Positions 34,548-42,540 of a DNA stretch of 64,000 nt are shown here, piece by piece. Source of the stretch: Acidobacterium sp. S8 (GTDB taxonomy: Bacteria > Acidobacteriota > Terriglobia > Terriglobales > Acidobacteriaceae); NCBI RefSeq assembly GCF_009765985.1, contig NZ_LMUM01000034.1, positions 407,508-471,507 of the forward strand, read 5' to 3'. Each line of letters opens with the position of its first letter. Position 1 is the stretch's first letter. The notes under the pieces were generated by a model. The model had not been told where the DNA came from, did no database searches, and saw only the letters and a program-made list of their open reading frames with translations. Made by a program: the position numbers and the translations under genes.

Positions 34548-34979
34548 ATGAAGACCACAAGTAGTCCAAATGACGCGGCCGCTTCAGCGAAGATCACGAA
34601 GCGGATTGAAGACCTGGGCGATTGGAGAGGACAGACCCTCGCCCATCTTCGTCATCTCATCCACGAAGCCGATCCCGACATTGAGGAGGAGTGGAAATGG
34701 GAGAAGCTAAAATCCCCGGGAACTCCTGTCTGGTCCCACGACGGCATCGTTTGCACCGGGGAATCGTACAAACAAGCCGTCAAGCTCACATTTGCTCGCG
34801 GAGCCTCCATCAAGGATCCCCAAAAACTCTTCAATTCCAGCCTGGAGGGGAACGTGCAGCGTGCGATCGACTTCCGCGAAGGGGAGAAAATCAACGAAGA
34901 TGCCTTCAGGCAACTCATCCGCGCCGCGGTGGCGGCCAACTCCGCAGCGCTCGCTCAACGGGCAGCCAAGAAGAAGTAA
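34548..34979 (+). CDS. DUF1801 (YdhG/YjbR-like) protein
   Basis: A protein of about 143 residues with the DUF1801 pattern: ADPDIEEEWKWEKL, VWSHDGIVCTGESYKQAVKL and EGEKINEDAFRQLIRAAV. ATG at 34548 has GGAGA spaced six bases upstream and is preferred over ATG at 34533. The C-terminus is Lys-rich. It follows the SRPBCC gene by 39 bp on the same strand, and such DUF1801 genes often cluster with ArsR-SRPBCC pairs, so it is probably part of the same operon. The biochemical role is unknown. Confidence 0.88.
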   Translation: MKTTSSPNDAAASAKITKRIEDLGDWRGQTLAHLRHLIHEADPDIEEEWKWEKLKSPGTPVWSHDGIVCTGESYKQAVKLTFARGASIKDPQKLFNSSLEGNVQRAIDFREGEKINEDAFRQLIRAAVAANSAALAQRAAKKK

Positions 34980-35040
34980 GTGTAGCGCCGGAGAAATCGG
35001 CATCGCGATTAAAAACTGGCGATGAAGTGATAACTCAGCA

Positions 35041-36132
35041 TCAGAAAATCTTCATGTGGATCGTCAGATACTTTTTCGGGTTCTGGCGCACAGCCGTTAT
35101 CAAATTGTTCGTGTTCTGGATCATCTCGTCGGTGTGGTTGTAGAGGTCTTTATTGACCATGAGCTGACCGATGGTACCTTCACCGTTGTCGACCCGGTTC
35201 AGGATGGAATCGAGCCTGGTAACGGTATCGTTCAGCTTGTTGGCAAACTGCGGGTCTTTCGCGATCAGGCCCAGGCCGCCTTTACCTGCGTTCACGTCCT
35301 TGAGCAGAGCGTTCAGGCTTGCTGTCGATTCGCGCAGATTGTTGTAAAGGGTCTCGTCCTTGAGCAGTTTTCCGATAGTACCGTTGCCGCTGTCGATCTG
35401 GTTGGCGACATCCTGGAGCTTGCCCACCGTGGCGTTGGCGCGGTTATAGAGCGTGTCGTCGGCAATCAGCTTGCCGATGGAACCTTTACCGTTGCCCACC
35501 TCATCGACGAGCTGCTGGATCTCGTTCAACGTGGCCACCGCTCTGTTATAGAGGCTGGGATCGTTGATGAGCATACCGATGGAGCCTTTGCCCGTGTTGA
35601 GCGCGTCTACGAGATTGTCGACCTTGGCCAGAATGGTATTCAGCTGCTCAATGGTGCCCTGGCTGGATTTAATGACGTCGGTGAGATTCGGCGTCTCTGT
35701 GGTCTGCAGTTCCGCGTTGTTCTGGATCGCAGCACCGGTCGCAAACTTGCTGTTGATATCGAGGACCGTGTCTCCGAGCACACCGATGGTTTCGAGGCTG
35801 GTTTTCGAATCTGCGTGAATCGCGGGCTGGAACTTCTTGCTGAGGCGCATGATCACCTCCACAGGAGTCAGCTTGCGCTCAGGGACGATGCGAATACTTT
35901 TGACGGTGCCGACGGTAACGCCCTCAAGGTTGACAGGAGCGCCGACCTTGAGCCCTGCTGCATTCTCAAAATAAGAACGCACCGTGATCTTGCCTGCTAA
36001 AAAGCCGCCCGTGTTGCCGGACATGAGGAAAATGAGCGCTGTGAGCGAGACAAGCGCCACCAGCACTAATACGCCGACTTTCAGTTGTGACCACTGAACT
36101 TCCTGCTGGCTTGGCACTGCCCCCTCGTTCAC
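35041..36132 (-). CDS. MlaD/MCE-domain protein with five 34-residue C-terminal repeats
   Basis: A 363-residue protein with one N-terminal transmembrane helix (about residues 19-38) and an MCE domain (about 46-128: KITVRSYFENAAGLKVGAPV, VGTVKSIRI). After a linker come five repeats of exactly 34 residues beginning near 181, 215, 249, 283 and 317, each with a G-x-G-(S/T)-I-G-x-L block and mostly an LYN. MCE proteins carry lipids across the periplasm as parts of Mla-type ABC systems. No mlaE or mlaF gene is adjacent, so its partners are elsewhere. The repeats probably form a helical rod or tunnel extension. Confidence 0.9.
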   Translation of the reverse strand: MNEGAVPSQQEVQWSQLKVGVLVLVALVSLTALIFLMSGNTGGFLAGKITVRSYFENAAGLKVGAPVNLEGVTVGTVKSIRIVPERKLTPVEVIMRLSKKFQPAIHADSKTSLETIGVLGDTVLDINSKFATGAAIQNNAELQTTETPNLTDVIKSSQGTIEQLNTILAKVDNLVDALNTGKGSIGMLINDPSLYNRAVATLNEIQQLVDEVGNGKGSIGKLIADDTLYNRANATVGKLQDVANQIDSGNGTIGKLLKDETLYNNLRESTASLNALLKDVNAGKGGLGLIAKDPQFANKLNDTVTRLDSILNRVDNGEGTIGQLMVNKDLYNHTDEMIQNTNNLITAVRQNPKKYLTIHMKIF

Positions 36133-36254
36133 AAAACCGGAATGGAAAGACTTCTATCGCGCCTTGAGAATATCAAACATACTCGATTGCGGCTTGGCTT
36201 TCGTTTGGATGGCAACCGCCTGCCAGCCGTTGCAAAACGATACAAATCTATGCC

Positions 36255-36638
36255 TTACTGTTCGTTTTCAAGTTGGACCGAGGCCATTGCCAGCGTTGCC
36301 GTATGGGTGATTGAAAGTGAGACATGCTTCACTCCGAGACGCTCGGCAAACTCCATCGCCCGTCCGCTCAGGTGCAATGTGGGCCGATGTCCCGGCAACC
36401 GCCGCACTTCGATTTCCTTCCAGGTCACGCCATGCTGAATGCCCGTCCCCAGAGCCTTCGCGCCTGCTTCCTTGGCAGCAAAACGCGCGGCGAAACTCTC
36501 TGCCGCGTTCTTTTTGCGCTGACAGTAGGCGATTTCGACCGGCGTGAATATTTTTCCCAGGAAACGCTCTCCGTAACGCGCAATGGACTGGGCGATCCGA
36601 TCTATTTCCACAATGTCGATTCCTGTACCCACCAGCAT
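36255..36638 (-). CDS. acpS: holo-[acyl-carrier-protein] synthase
   Basis: A 127-residue phosphopantetheinyl transferase of the AcpS type, which transfers 4'-phosphopantetheine from CoA to acyl carrier protein. The Mg-binding motifs are GTGIDIVEIDRI (Asp8) and RFAAKEAGAKALGTG (Glu within AAKEA). The open frame runs upstream to 36740, but family alignment places the start at MLVGTGIDIVE; GAGG lies about 13 bases before it, somewhat far. The C-terminal SLSITHTATLAMASV is typical. The MlaD gene follows after about 120 bp. Confidence 0.92.
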   Translation of the reverse strand: MLVGTGIDIVEIDRIAQSIARYGERFLGKIFTPVEIAYCQRKKNAAESFAARFAAKEAGAKALGTGIQHGVTWKEIEVRRLPGHRPTLHLSGRAMEFAERLGVKHVSLSITHTATLAMASVQLENEQ

Positions 36639-36710
36639 GAGCAGAATTTTTCCTCTTTGCACGGTAGCACAGCAGGTTACGTATCTATACCAAAGAGTTT
36701 CAGGGTAACG

Positions 36711-37133
36711 ATGAAGATTGGCCTTCTCTGGACCGATCATGTATGTGTGATGGAAGCGGACGAACTCGTCGATTGGGATTTGAAGCTGACGGCCACCTGT
36801 GCCGACGATCCGCAGCGTGTACTGCGGTTTTTAACCGGCGCTGTGCTCTCCTGCGGCGGCTGGGTGCTTTCCCGCAGCATGCCCGGCTCCGACACCGTGG
36901 AAATGAGCTTTGAATTCGCCCGCGCAGTCAGCCTTGAAGTTTATAGCGTTCTGATTGCCGCCGGGCTGGAGCTGAGCCGCGACGCCCACATCAGCATGAC
37001 CGAATTGTGCCAGTGCACCAAAAATCTGCTGGCCAGCAAAGGCTTTGAGGTCGCCCGCGTTCGCCTGCTTGTCCTGGCCGCTCCGCTCGACAGCAATCAC
37101 CGGAATTTTCACCACCCCGTCGAGCTGACCTAA
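36711..37133 (+). CDS. conserved-looking protein of unknown function
   Basis: A 140-residue soluble protein starting MKIGLLWTDHVCVMEADE, with AGGG about five bases before the ATG. The frame is open farther upstream, but that part overlaps acpS on the other strand and is ignored. It has alternating strands and helices (DWDLKLTATC, VLRFLTGAVLSCGGWVLSR, TVEMSFEFARAVSLEVYSVL), which could form an alpha/beta sandwich such as an ACT-like fold, but I do not recognise a family. Divergently arranged from acpS, with the two starts about 70 bp apart. Confidence 0.65.
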   Translation: MKIGLLWTDHVCVMEADELVDWDLKLTATCADDPQRVLRFLTGAVLSCGGWVLSRSMPGSDTVEMSFEFARAVSLEVYSVLIAAGLELSRDAHISMTELCQCTKNLLASKGFEVARVRLLVLAAPLDSNHRNFHHPVELT

Positions 37134-37161
37134 ACATAAGAGTTGTCATTCCGATCGGAGC

Positions 37162-37260
37162 GGGTGCCCCATGTCTCGCTTTTGAGACATGGGTGTGGGT
37201 ACCTCATCGCCAACCAATAAAATTTGGGTGCCCCATCCTTTGCGCAGCAAAGGGTGGGAT
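37162..37260. repeat. two adjacent palindromic repeats (TGTCTC type and CCTTTGCGC type, copy 4)
   Basis: First unit: GGTGCCCCATGTCTCGC then TTTTGAGACATGGG (37162-37193). Second unit: GGTGCCCCATCCTTTGCGC, loop, GCAAAGGGTGGGA (37226-37260). Both share the GGTGCCCCAT head but have different stems. They lie between convergent genes. Confidence 0.8.
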
Positions 37261-37263
37261 AGC

Positions 37264-39522
37264 TCATCCCGCTTCGACCAGCCCATAACGCCGCTGCCAC
37301 GCCTCCCGCAGCCGCGTGCGCACCAGCTTCTTCTCGTCTTCCGTCCCTTCAGGCTTTTCCACAAACCGCGCCGCCTCAGCCTTCGCCAGTTCCAGCAGAT
37401 CGCGATCGCGAACAAGGTTCGCCACGCGAAAATCCGGCAACCCAGCCTGCCGTGTGCCGAAGAATTCCCCCGGCCCGCGCAGCTGCAGGTCCAGTTCAGC
37501 CAGCTCGAAGCCATTCTGCGTGCGCACCATGGCTCCCAGCCGCTCCTCGCCCTGCTCGGAAACCCTGCCGCCCGTCATCAGTATGCAATAGGACTTCGCC
37601 GCGCCGCGTCCTACGCGTCCGCGAAGCTGGTGCAACTGGGCCAGCCCGAAGCGCTCCGCATGCTCGATGACCATGACAGTCGCGTTGGGCACATCCACGC
37701 CGACTTCGATGACGGTAGTTGAGATGAGCACGTCAATCTCGCCCCGTTGGAAGCGACGCATGACAATTTCTTTCTCGTCAGAATCCAACCGCCCATGCAG
37801 CAACCCCAGCCGCAACCCTGACAGAGCTCCGGTCCGCAGCGCCTCATACATATCGGTAGCTGCCTTCAGCGAAGGCTTCTCAAAAAGCGCCGCTGTCTTC
37901 GTCTTCTTCGCGGATTTTTTTGGCTTCGGTTCCTCTTCGGGATCGGGCGGAGCGAAATCCAACTCCGGCTGATCGTCCTTTGCCCCCTCAATCACCGGAT
38001 AAACAACATACGCCTGATGTCCACGCCCAACCTGCTCACGCACAAACTTCCAGACTTCATCGGCACGCTCGTCGGAAACCTTGCGCGTGACAATCGGAGT
38101 GCGCCCCGGAGGCAGCTCATCCAGCACGCTCAAATCGAGATCGCCATAGAGGGAAAGCGCCAGCGTCCGCGGAATCGGTGTCGCCGTCATCACCAGCACA
38201 TCAGGCTCCGCATCGGTTGGCTTCTTCATCAGCCGAAAGCGCTGCAGTACGCCGAAACGATGCTGCTCATCTACGACGATGAGCCCAAGCTTGTCGAACT
38301 CGACTTTTTCCTCGATGAGCGCGTGCGTGCCGATGACGACATCGGCCTCGCCCTGATAAATCTTGCTGCGATTCAGCTTCTTCACGTCGGCATCGAGCGA
38401 TCCGGTCAGCAGAACAATTCTGTACGGCTTTGACGAGCGCTCCAGCAGCTTGCGGGCCGCAAGATAATGCTGCGTTGCAAGAATTTCCGTAGGGGCCATC
38501 AGCGCCGCCTGGTAGCCGTTCTCAATGGCCACCAGCATCGCCTGCAGTGCGACAATAGTCTTTCCTGAACCGACATCCCCCTGCAGCAGCCGGCGCATCG
38601 GCGACGGCCTTCGCATGTCGGCGACAATCTCGGCCAGCGCATTTTTCTGCGCGGTCGTCGGATGAAAGGGCAGAATCTCGCGGATCGCCTCGCGTACTTT
38701 CTTCGCCGTCTCGAAAGCAATCCCGGCGCGCTCCTTGAAGCGCCGTCGCTTCAACTCCAGCCCCATCTCCAGATAAAACAGCTCTTCAAAAATCAGCCGC
38801 CTGTGCGCCAGCGTTCCGGAAGCCTGCAGCTGCGTCATCGGCGTGCCCGGTGGCGGGAAATGCACGCCGCGCAGCGCTTCTGCACGTCCCGGCAAAGAGA
38901 GCCGCTCCACCAGCGCACGCGGCAGCGTCTCAGGAAGATGCCCGTCTAATTCCTCAAGCAGGTTGTAGACGATCCGTCGCAGCCACCGTGTCGTCAGCTT
39001 ATTGCCACCGAGCGATTCATATACCGGCACGATGCGCCCGACTTCCAGCAGCTCACTCTCGTCCTCGTCTGCAGAAAGTATCTCCACCTGCGGCTGAATC
39101 ATCTTGTAGCCGCGGCCTGAGCGCGATGCCTCGACCTTGCCGTAAACCGCGAGCATCTGTCCGTGCTTGAACTTGTCTTTCAGATACGTTCCGTGGAACC
39201 ACATGCACTTCAGCGATGAAATGCCTTGCCCCACCGTCATCTCGAAGATCGGTATACTGCGCGTTCGCAGCAGCACCGTGCCGCGCACCTCGCCGATCAC
39301 GCTCGCCATCTCGCCCGGCTTCAGCTCGCTCAAAGGCATCGGATGCAGCCGGTCCTCATAGCGAAACGGCAGGTGATACAACAGGTCTTCAACTGTAGAA
39401 ATCCCTTTGGCGGCAAGCGTCTGCGCAATCTGCGGACCAATGCCTTTGACGTATTGAACCTGCGTATCAAGCCCCACCACAAAATGGATGCTATCAGGAA
39501 CGAAGGAGCTGGGTGCCCCCAT
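37264..39522 (-). CDS. recG: ATP-dependent DNA helicase RecG
   Basis: A superfamily 2 helicase of about 752 residues that remodels stalled forks and Holliday junctions. An N-terminal wedge/OB domain (VQYVKGIGPQIAQTLAAKG, LPFRYEDRLHP) precedes the helicase core: LLQGDVGSGKTIVALQ (motif I), VVDEQHRFG (motif II), TATPIPRTLAL (III) and HGRLDSDEKE with TTVIEVGVDVPNA. A Lys/Pro/Glu-rich insert of about 40 residues interrupts helicase domain 2 before the HGRLDSDE block. The ATG at 39522 lies inside a palindromic repeat; internal GTGs near 39480 (VVGLDTQVQ) are alternative starts. Confidence 0.93.
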   Translation of the reverse strand: MGAPSSFVPDSIHFVVGLDTQVQYVKGIGPQIAQTLAAKGISTVEDLLYHLPFRYEDRLHPMPLSELKPGEMASVIGEVRGTVLLRTRSIPIFEMTVGQGISSLKCMWFHGTYLKDKFKHGQMLAVYGKVEASRSGRGYKMIQPQVEILSADEDESELLEVGRIVPVYESLGGNKLTTRWLRRIVYNLLEELDGHLPETLPRALVERLSLPGRAEALRGVHFPPPGTPMTQLQASGTLAHRRLIFEELFYLEMGLELKRRRFKERAGIAFETAKKVREAIREILPFHPTTAQKNALAEIVADMRRPSPMRRLLQGDVGSGKTIVALQAMLVAIENGYQAALMAPTEILATQHYLAARKLLERSSKPYRIVLLTGSLDADVKKLNRSKIYQGEADVVIGTHALIEEKVEFDKLGLIVVDEQHRFGVLQRFRLMKKPTDAEPDVLVMTATPIPRTLALSLYGDLDLSVLDELPPGRTPIVTRKVSDERADEVWKFVREQVGRGHQAYVVYPVIEGAKDDQPELDFAPPDPEEEPKPKKSAKKTKTAALFEKPSLKAATDMYEALRTGALSGLRLGLLHGRLDSDEKEIVMRRFQRGEIDVLISTTVIEVGVDVPNATVMVIEHAERFGLAQLHQLRGRVGRGAAKSYCILMTGGRVSEQGEERLGAMVRTQNGFELAELDLQLRGPGEFFGTRQAGLPDFRVANLVRDRDLLELAKAEAARFVEKPEGTEDEKKLVRTRLREAWQRRYGLVEAG

Positions 39523-39552
39523 CCTTTCGCGCAGTCTGCGAAAGGGTGGGAG
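39511..39552. repeat. palindromic repeat, GTGCCCCATCCTTTCGC family, copy 5 (overlaps recG start)
   Basis: GGTGCCCCCATCCTTTCGCG, loop, CTGCGAAAGGGTGGGA. On the minus strand the left arm supplies AAAGG and the first possible ATG of recG. Confidence 0.8.
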
Positions 39553-39595
39553 AGCTAATCGCGCGACGCGGCAGCAGGATAGAAGCACCGGCTCG

Positions 39596-39625
39596 GTGCC
39601 GCATGTCTCGATCCTGAGACATGGG
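39596..39625. repeat. palindromic repeat, TGTCTC/GAGACA type
   Basis: GCATGTCTCGAT then CCTGAGACATGGG, preceded by GTAGAAGCACCGG-like sequence also seen at 45860. It lies upstream of the ABC transporter genes. Confidence 0.65.
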
Positions 39626-39698
39626 ATCGTTCACTTCCCATCCGATCAAATCCGGATAAGTTACACTGGCAGCGACCCCCGCTGGAGAAATTTCATAC

Positions 39699-40604
39699 AT
39701 GGCCGCAGTTGTTGAACTGGACCGCATTTCCAAATCCTATGAGAAGAAAGCCGCCGTTCGAGAACTGAGCCTGCGCATTGAAGCGGGCACCATGTTCGGG
39801 CTGCTCGGACCTAACGGCTCAGGAAAGACTTCGAGCATCCGCATGATGGTCGGCATCACCATGCCCGACTCTGGCAGCGTAAGCCTGCTGGGCAAGCCCT
39901 TCGCGCGCGAAACCCTCAGGCAGGTCGGCTATCTGCCTGAAGAACGCGGCCTCTACAAGAAGATGAAGGTCATGGATCAGCTCGTTTTCATGGGCGAACT
40001 GCGCGGCCTCGACAAGGCCACCGCAGGCCGCCGCGCACACGACTGGTGTGAGCGCATGCAGATTCTCGAAGCTGCTGACAAGAAAACCGAAGAGCTCTCC
40101 AAGGGCATGCAACAGAAGATTCAGTTCATCTCTACGCTCATGCACGACCCCGAGCTCATCATTATGGACGAGCCTTTCTCAGGCCTCGACCCCGTCAACG
40201 CCGTCCTGCTGCAGGACACGCTTATCGATCTCAAAAACGCGGGCAAAGCGATCCTGTTTTCGACGCACCGCATGGACCAGGTCGAGAAACTCTGCGACGC
40301 CATCTGCCTCATCCATGCAGGACAGGCCGTGCTCTCCGGCGGCATGCGCGAAGTCAAATCACGATATGAGCGCGATCGCGTCGTGATGCAGTTTGAAGGC
40401 GACAATTCCTTCCTCCAGCACCCGGCGATTGCCGAATACAAGGATTACGCCGGACACGTCGAAATCCGCCTCAAGCCGCATGCCGACGCGCAAAGCCTCC
40501 TGCGCGAAGCCATGCAGAAGGCGACCATCTTCAAGTTCGAATTAGTTGAGCCGTCGCTCGAAGAGATCTTCATTCAGACCGTGGGAGAAAAAGTCGATGC
40601 ATGA
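39699..40604 (+). CDS. ABC-2 type transporter ATP-binding protein
   Basis: A 301-residue ATPase. Walker A is GLLGPNGSGKTSS, the signature-like loop is ELSKGMQQKIQF, Walker B is LIIMDEPFSGLD and the switch His is in FSTHRMDQVE. A C-terminal extension of about 80 residues matches the DUF4162 regulatory domain found on exporter ATPases of the NatA/DrrA type. It powers the permease encoded next, whose start overlaps its stop by 8 bp, so the two are translationally coupled. The substrate (Na+, drug or lipid) is not deducible. Confidence 0.93.
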   Translation: MAAVVELDRISKSYEKKAAVRELSLRIEAGTMFGLLGPNGSGKTSSIRMMVGITMPDSGSVSLLGKPFARETLRQVGYLPEERGLYKKMKVMDQLVFMGELRGLDKATAGRRAHDWCERMQILEAADKKTEELSKGMQQKIQFISTLMHDPELIIMDEPFSGLDPVNAVLLQDTLIDLKNAGKAILFSTHRMDQVEKLCDAICLIHAGQAVLSGGMREVKSRYERDRVVMQFEGDNSFLQHPAIAEYKDYAGHVEIRLKPHADAQSLLREAMQKATIFKFELVEPSLEEIFIQTVGEKVDA

Positions 40605-41844
40605 GATCCTGCTCATCGCGAAGCGCGAATTTCTGGAACAGGTGCGGGGCAAGGCCTTCAAGGTCACGACGATCCTCATCCCCGTCATCTTTGGTGCCAT
40701 CATTGGCATCTCGGTCTTCGCCAGTAAGAATTCCGGACAGGGCAAGCACATCGTAATTGCCGCCAATGACGCGCCTCTCGCCAGCCGCATCCGCGAAAAA
40801 CTGCTCGCCGATAAAGACGCGCACATGAGCGTCGACGTGCTCGCGCCCGCAGCTGAGTCTGACCGCCAGCAATTGATTTCGAAAATAGACCAGAAGCAGC
40901 TCGACGGCTTCCTCTGGCTCACCACCGACGCCAATGCGACCAATCCCAATGCCACTTTCGTCGGGCGCTCCTCCGGCGACTTCGCGACCGAATCTCGACT
41001 CTCCGACGCCGTCGATCACGCCATCGTGCAGCAGCGCCTCTCCTCGCATGGCATCCCGACCGATGATATCGATTCGCTGACCAAAGGCGTAAAGATTGAA
41101 ACCGAACAGGTGAAGAACGGCAAAGAAGTCGGCAGCAGCACGCTCGGTTCCTTCTTCGCCGCCTACATCATGGCCTTCCTGCTTACCTTCACCGTCATGA
41201 TGTACGGCATGAACGTAGGCCGCTCCGTCATTCAGGAAAAGACCTCGCGCATCTTTGAAGTCATGCTCTCGACCGTCAAGCCCACCGACATGCTCGCCGG
41301 AAAGCTCATCGGCATCGGAGCCGTCGGCCTCTCGCAGCTCGCCATCTGGGCCGCTGCTGCTTTGTTGTTTTCGAGCACCGCTCTCGCCGCCAGCCTCATG
41401 TCCGGCGGACTGAAGATTCAAATCTCGGCCATCGAAATTATTCTCTTCGCCGTCTACTTCCTGCTGGGTTACGCCCTCTACAGCACGCTCTTCGCCGGAC
41501 TCGCCGCCACCTGCGAAAGCGAGCAGGAGCTACAGCAGTACGCGCCGCTGGCCGCCGTGCCCGTCTGGCTCAGCTTCAGCATGATCACCTTCATCGTCAG
41601 CAATCCAAATTCGTTCTGGTCGGTGGCCATATCGCTCTTCCCGCCCTGCGCGCCTATCGCCATGTTCCTGCGCATCGCCTCGCAGTTTCCGCCATTATGG
41701 CAAATCGCCTTATCGATTGTGCTGCTGCTTCTATCGGTCGTCGTCGTGGTCTGGTTTGCATCCCGCATCTACCGCATCGGCATCCTGATGTACGGCAAAC
41801 GAGCCACCGTCCCTGAAATGCTCCGCTGGCTCCGCTACTCCTAG
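40597..41844 (+). CDS. ABC-2 type transporter permease (NatB-like)
   Basis: A 415-residue membrane protein starting MHEILLIAKREFLEQVRGKAF, typical of the NatB/YhaP family, with one N-terminal helix, a large extracytoplasmic domain (about residues 45-195) and five or six C-terminal helices (for example AAYIMAFLLTFTVMMYGMN and IEIILFAVYFLLGYALY). The block IQEKTSRIFEVMLSTVKPTDMLAGK (read as two halves) is the hallmark of the family. GGAG precedes the ATG by nine bases. Together with the upstream ATPase it forms a complete two-gene exporter. Confidence 0.92.
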   Translation: MHEILLIAKREFLEQVRGKAFKVTTILIPVIFGAIIGISVFASKNSGQGKHIVIAANDAPLASRIREKLLADKDAHMSVDVLAPAAESDRQQLISKIDQKQLDGFLWLTTDANATNPNATFVGRSSGDFATESRLSDAVDHAIVQQRLSSHGIPTDDIDSLTKGVKIETEQVKNGKEVGSSTLGSFFAAYIMAFLLTFTVMMYGMNVGRSVIQEKTSRIFEVMLSTVKPTDMLAGKLIGIGAVGLSQLAIWAAAALLFSSTALAASLMSGGLKIQISAIEIILFAVYFLLGYALYSTLFAGLAATCESEQELQQYAPLAAVPVWLSFSMITFIVSNPNSFWSVAISLFPPCAPIAMFLRIASQFPPLWQIALSIVLLLLSVVVVVWFASRIYRIGILMYGKRATVPEMLRWLRYS

Positions 41845-41862
41845 GGACACAATCCCAACACG

Positions 41863-41975
41863 CCGTCATCCTGAGCGTAGCGCGTAGCGCGCAGTCGAAG
41901 GACCCGCACGAGCAAAGCTCGTGCGAATTGGTCTTGCAAAGGCAAGACTAACCGTCGCTAGGCGATACTAAATTT
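41863..41975. repeat. compound GTCATCCTGAGCG-type repeat with several short palindromes
   Basis: Begins GTCATCCTGAGCGTAGCG, then AGTCGAAGGACC, followed by hairpins GCACGAG/CTCGTGC, GTCTTGC/GCAAGAC and CGTCGCT/AGGCGATA-like sequence. The first half matches the copy between lptE and holA at 4939. Confidence 0.7.
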
Positions 41976-42002
41976 TTCTACGGCCGGAATTAGAATCGGC
42001 GA

Positions 42003-42410
42003 ATGAAACGTCGGCATGGATTTAGTGCATGGCTAATTACAAGGGAGTGGTGCGGGAATAATGGGGAACCACAAAAAAACGTAGTAGAGATTCTTTCTCC
42101 ACGCTTGTCACCTGAACGCGTGCTTGAGATTGTTGAGCTCCTGTATCACAGAGAGGCAGCACTCTCTGAGAAAGTGGCTTGGCGTTTGCGTAAACAGGCA
42201 CAGCCTTATACGGCGGAGTTTCCGATGATTGAGGGCGTAAGATGGACTGGTCAAATCATCTGTGGTCATAACCCGTGGCTACTTGCGCGGTTGGTGGACA
42301 ACCTCATCGTAAACATTGACGCGGATGGCAACGAGGCTGCGTCGTGGACCGACCGGGTACAGGCTGCTGAGATAACCGAGCAGATACGTCAAATGCGCGG
42401 GGACGATTAA
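42003..42410 (+). CDS. protein of unknown function, A+T-richer than neighbours
   Basis: A 135-residue soluble protein starting MKRRHGFSAWLITREWCGNN. It has two helical stretches (ERVLEIVELLYHREAALSEK and AAEITEQIRQMRGDD) around a strand-rich centre, and its codons use more A and T than surrounding genes. Repeats flank it on both sides (41863-41975 and 42427-42460). No family is recognised. The base composition, isolation and repeat flanks suggest acquisition by transfer, but this is inference. No strong ribosome-binding site is visible before the ATG (GGAATTAGAATCGGCGA). Confidence 0.6.
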   Translation: MKRRHGFSAWLITREWCGNNGEPQKNVVEILSPRLSPERVLEIVELLYHREAALSEKVAWRLRKQAQPYTAEFPMIEGVRWTGQIICGHNPWLLARLVDNLIVNIDADGNEAASWTDRVQAAEITEQIRQMRGDD

Positions 42411-42426
42411 TATTCCAGCACCTCGC

Positions 42427-42460
42427 CGGGTGCCCCAGGCTCGCTTCTGAGAGATCTGGG
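42427..42460. repeat. palindromic repeat, diverged GGTGCCCCAGGCTCGC copy
   Basis: CGGGTGCCCCAGGCTCGC then TTCTGAGAGATCTGGGA. It shares the GGTGCCCCA head with the other copies, but the stem is degraded. It lies between convergent genes. Confidence 0.6.
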
Positions 42461-42540
42461 ACCAACTACGACCCCATAAAGGACAGCGCACGAGAAAACG
42501 CCTCACCGGGCGGCCTTCATCGCCCAGCGAAGGTAGAACC

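Noticed and set aside
40570-41421. 283-codon frame antisense to the ABC permease gene
   Set aside because: Overlaps a clear permease; product rich in Gly, His and Asp with no motif.
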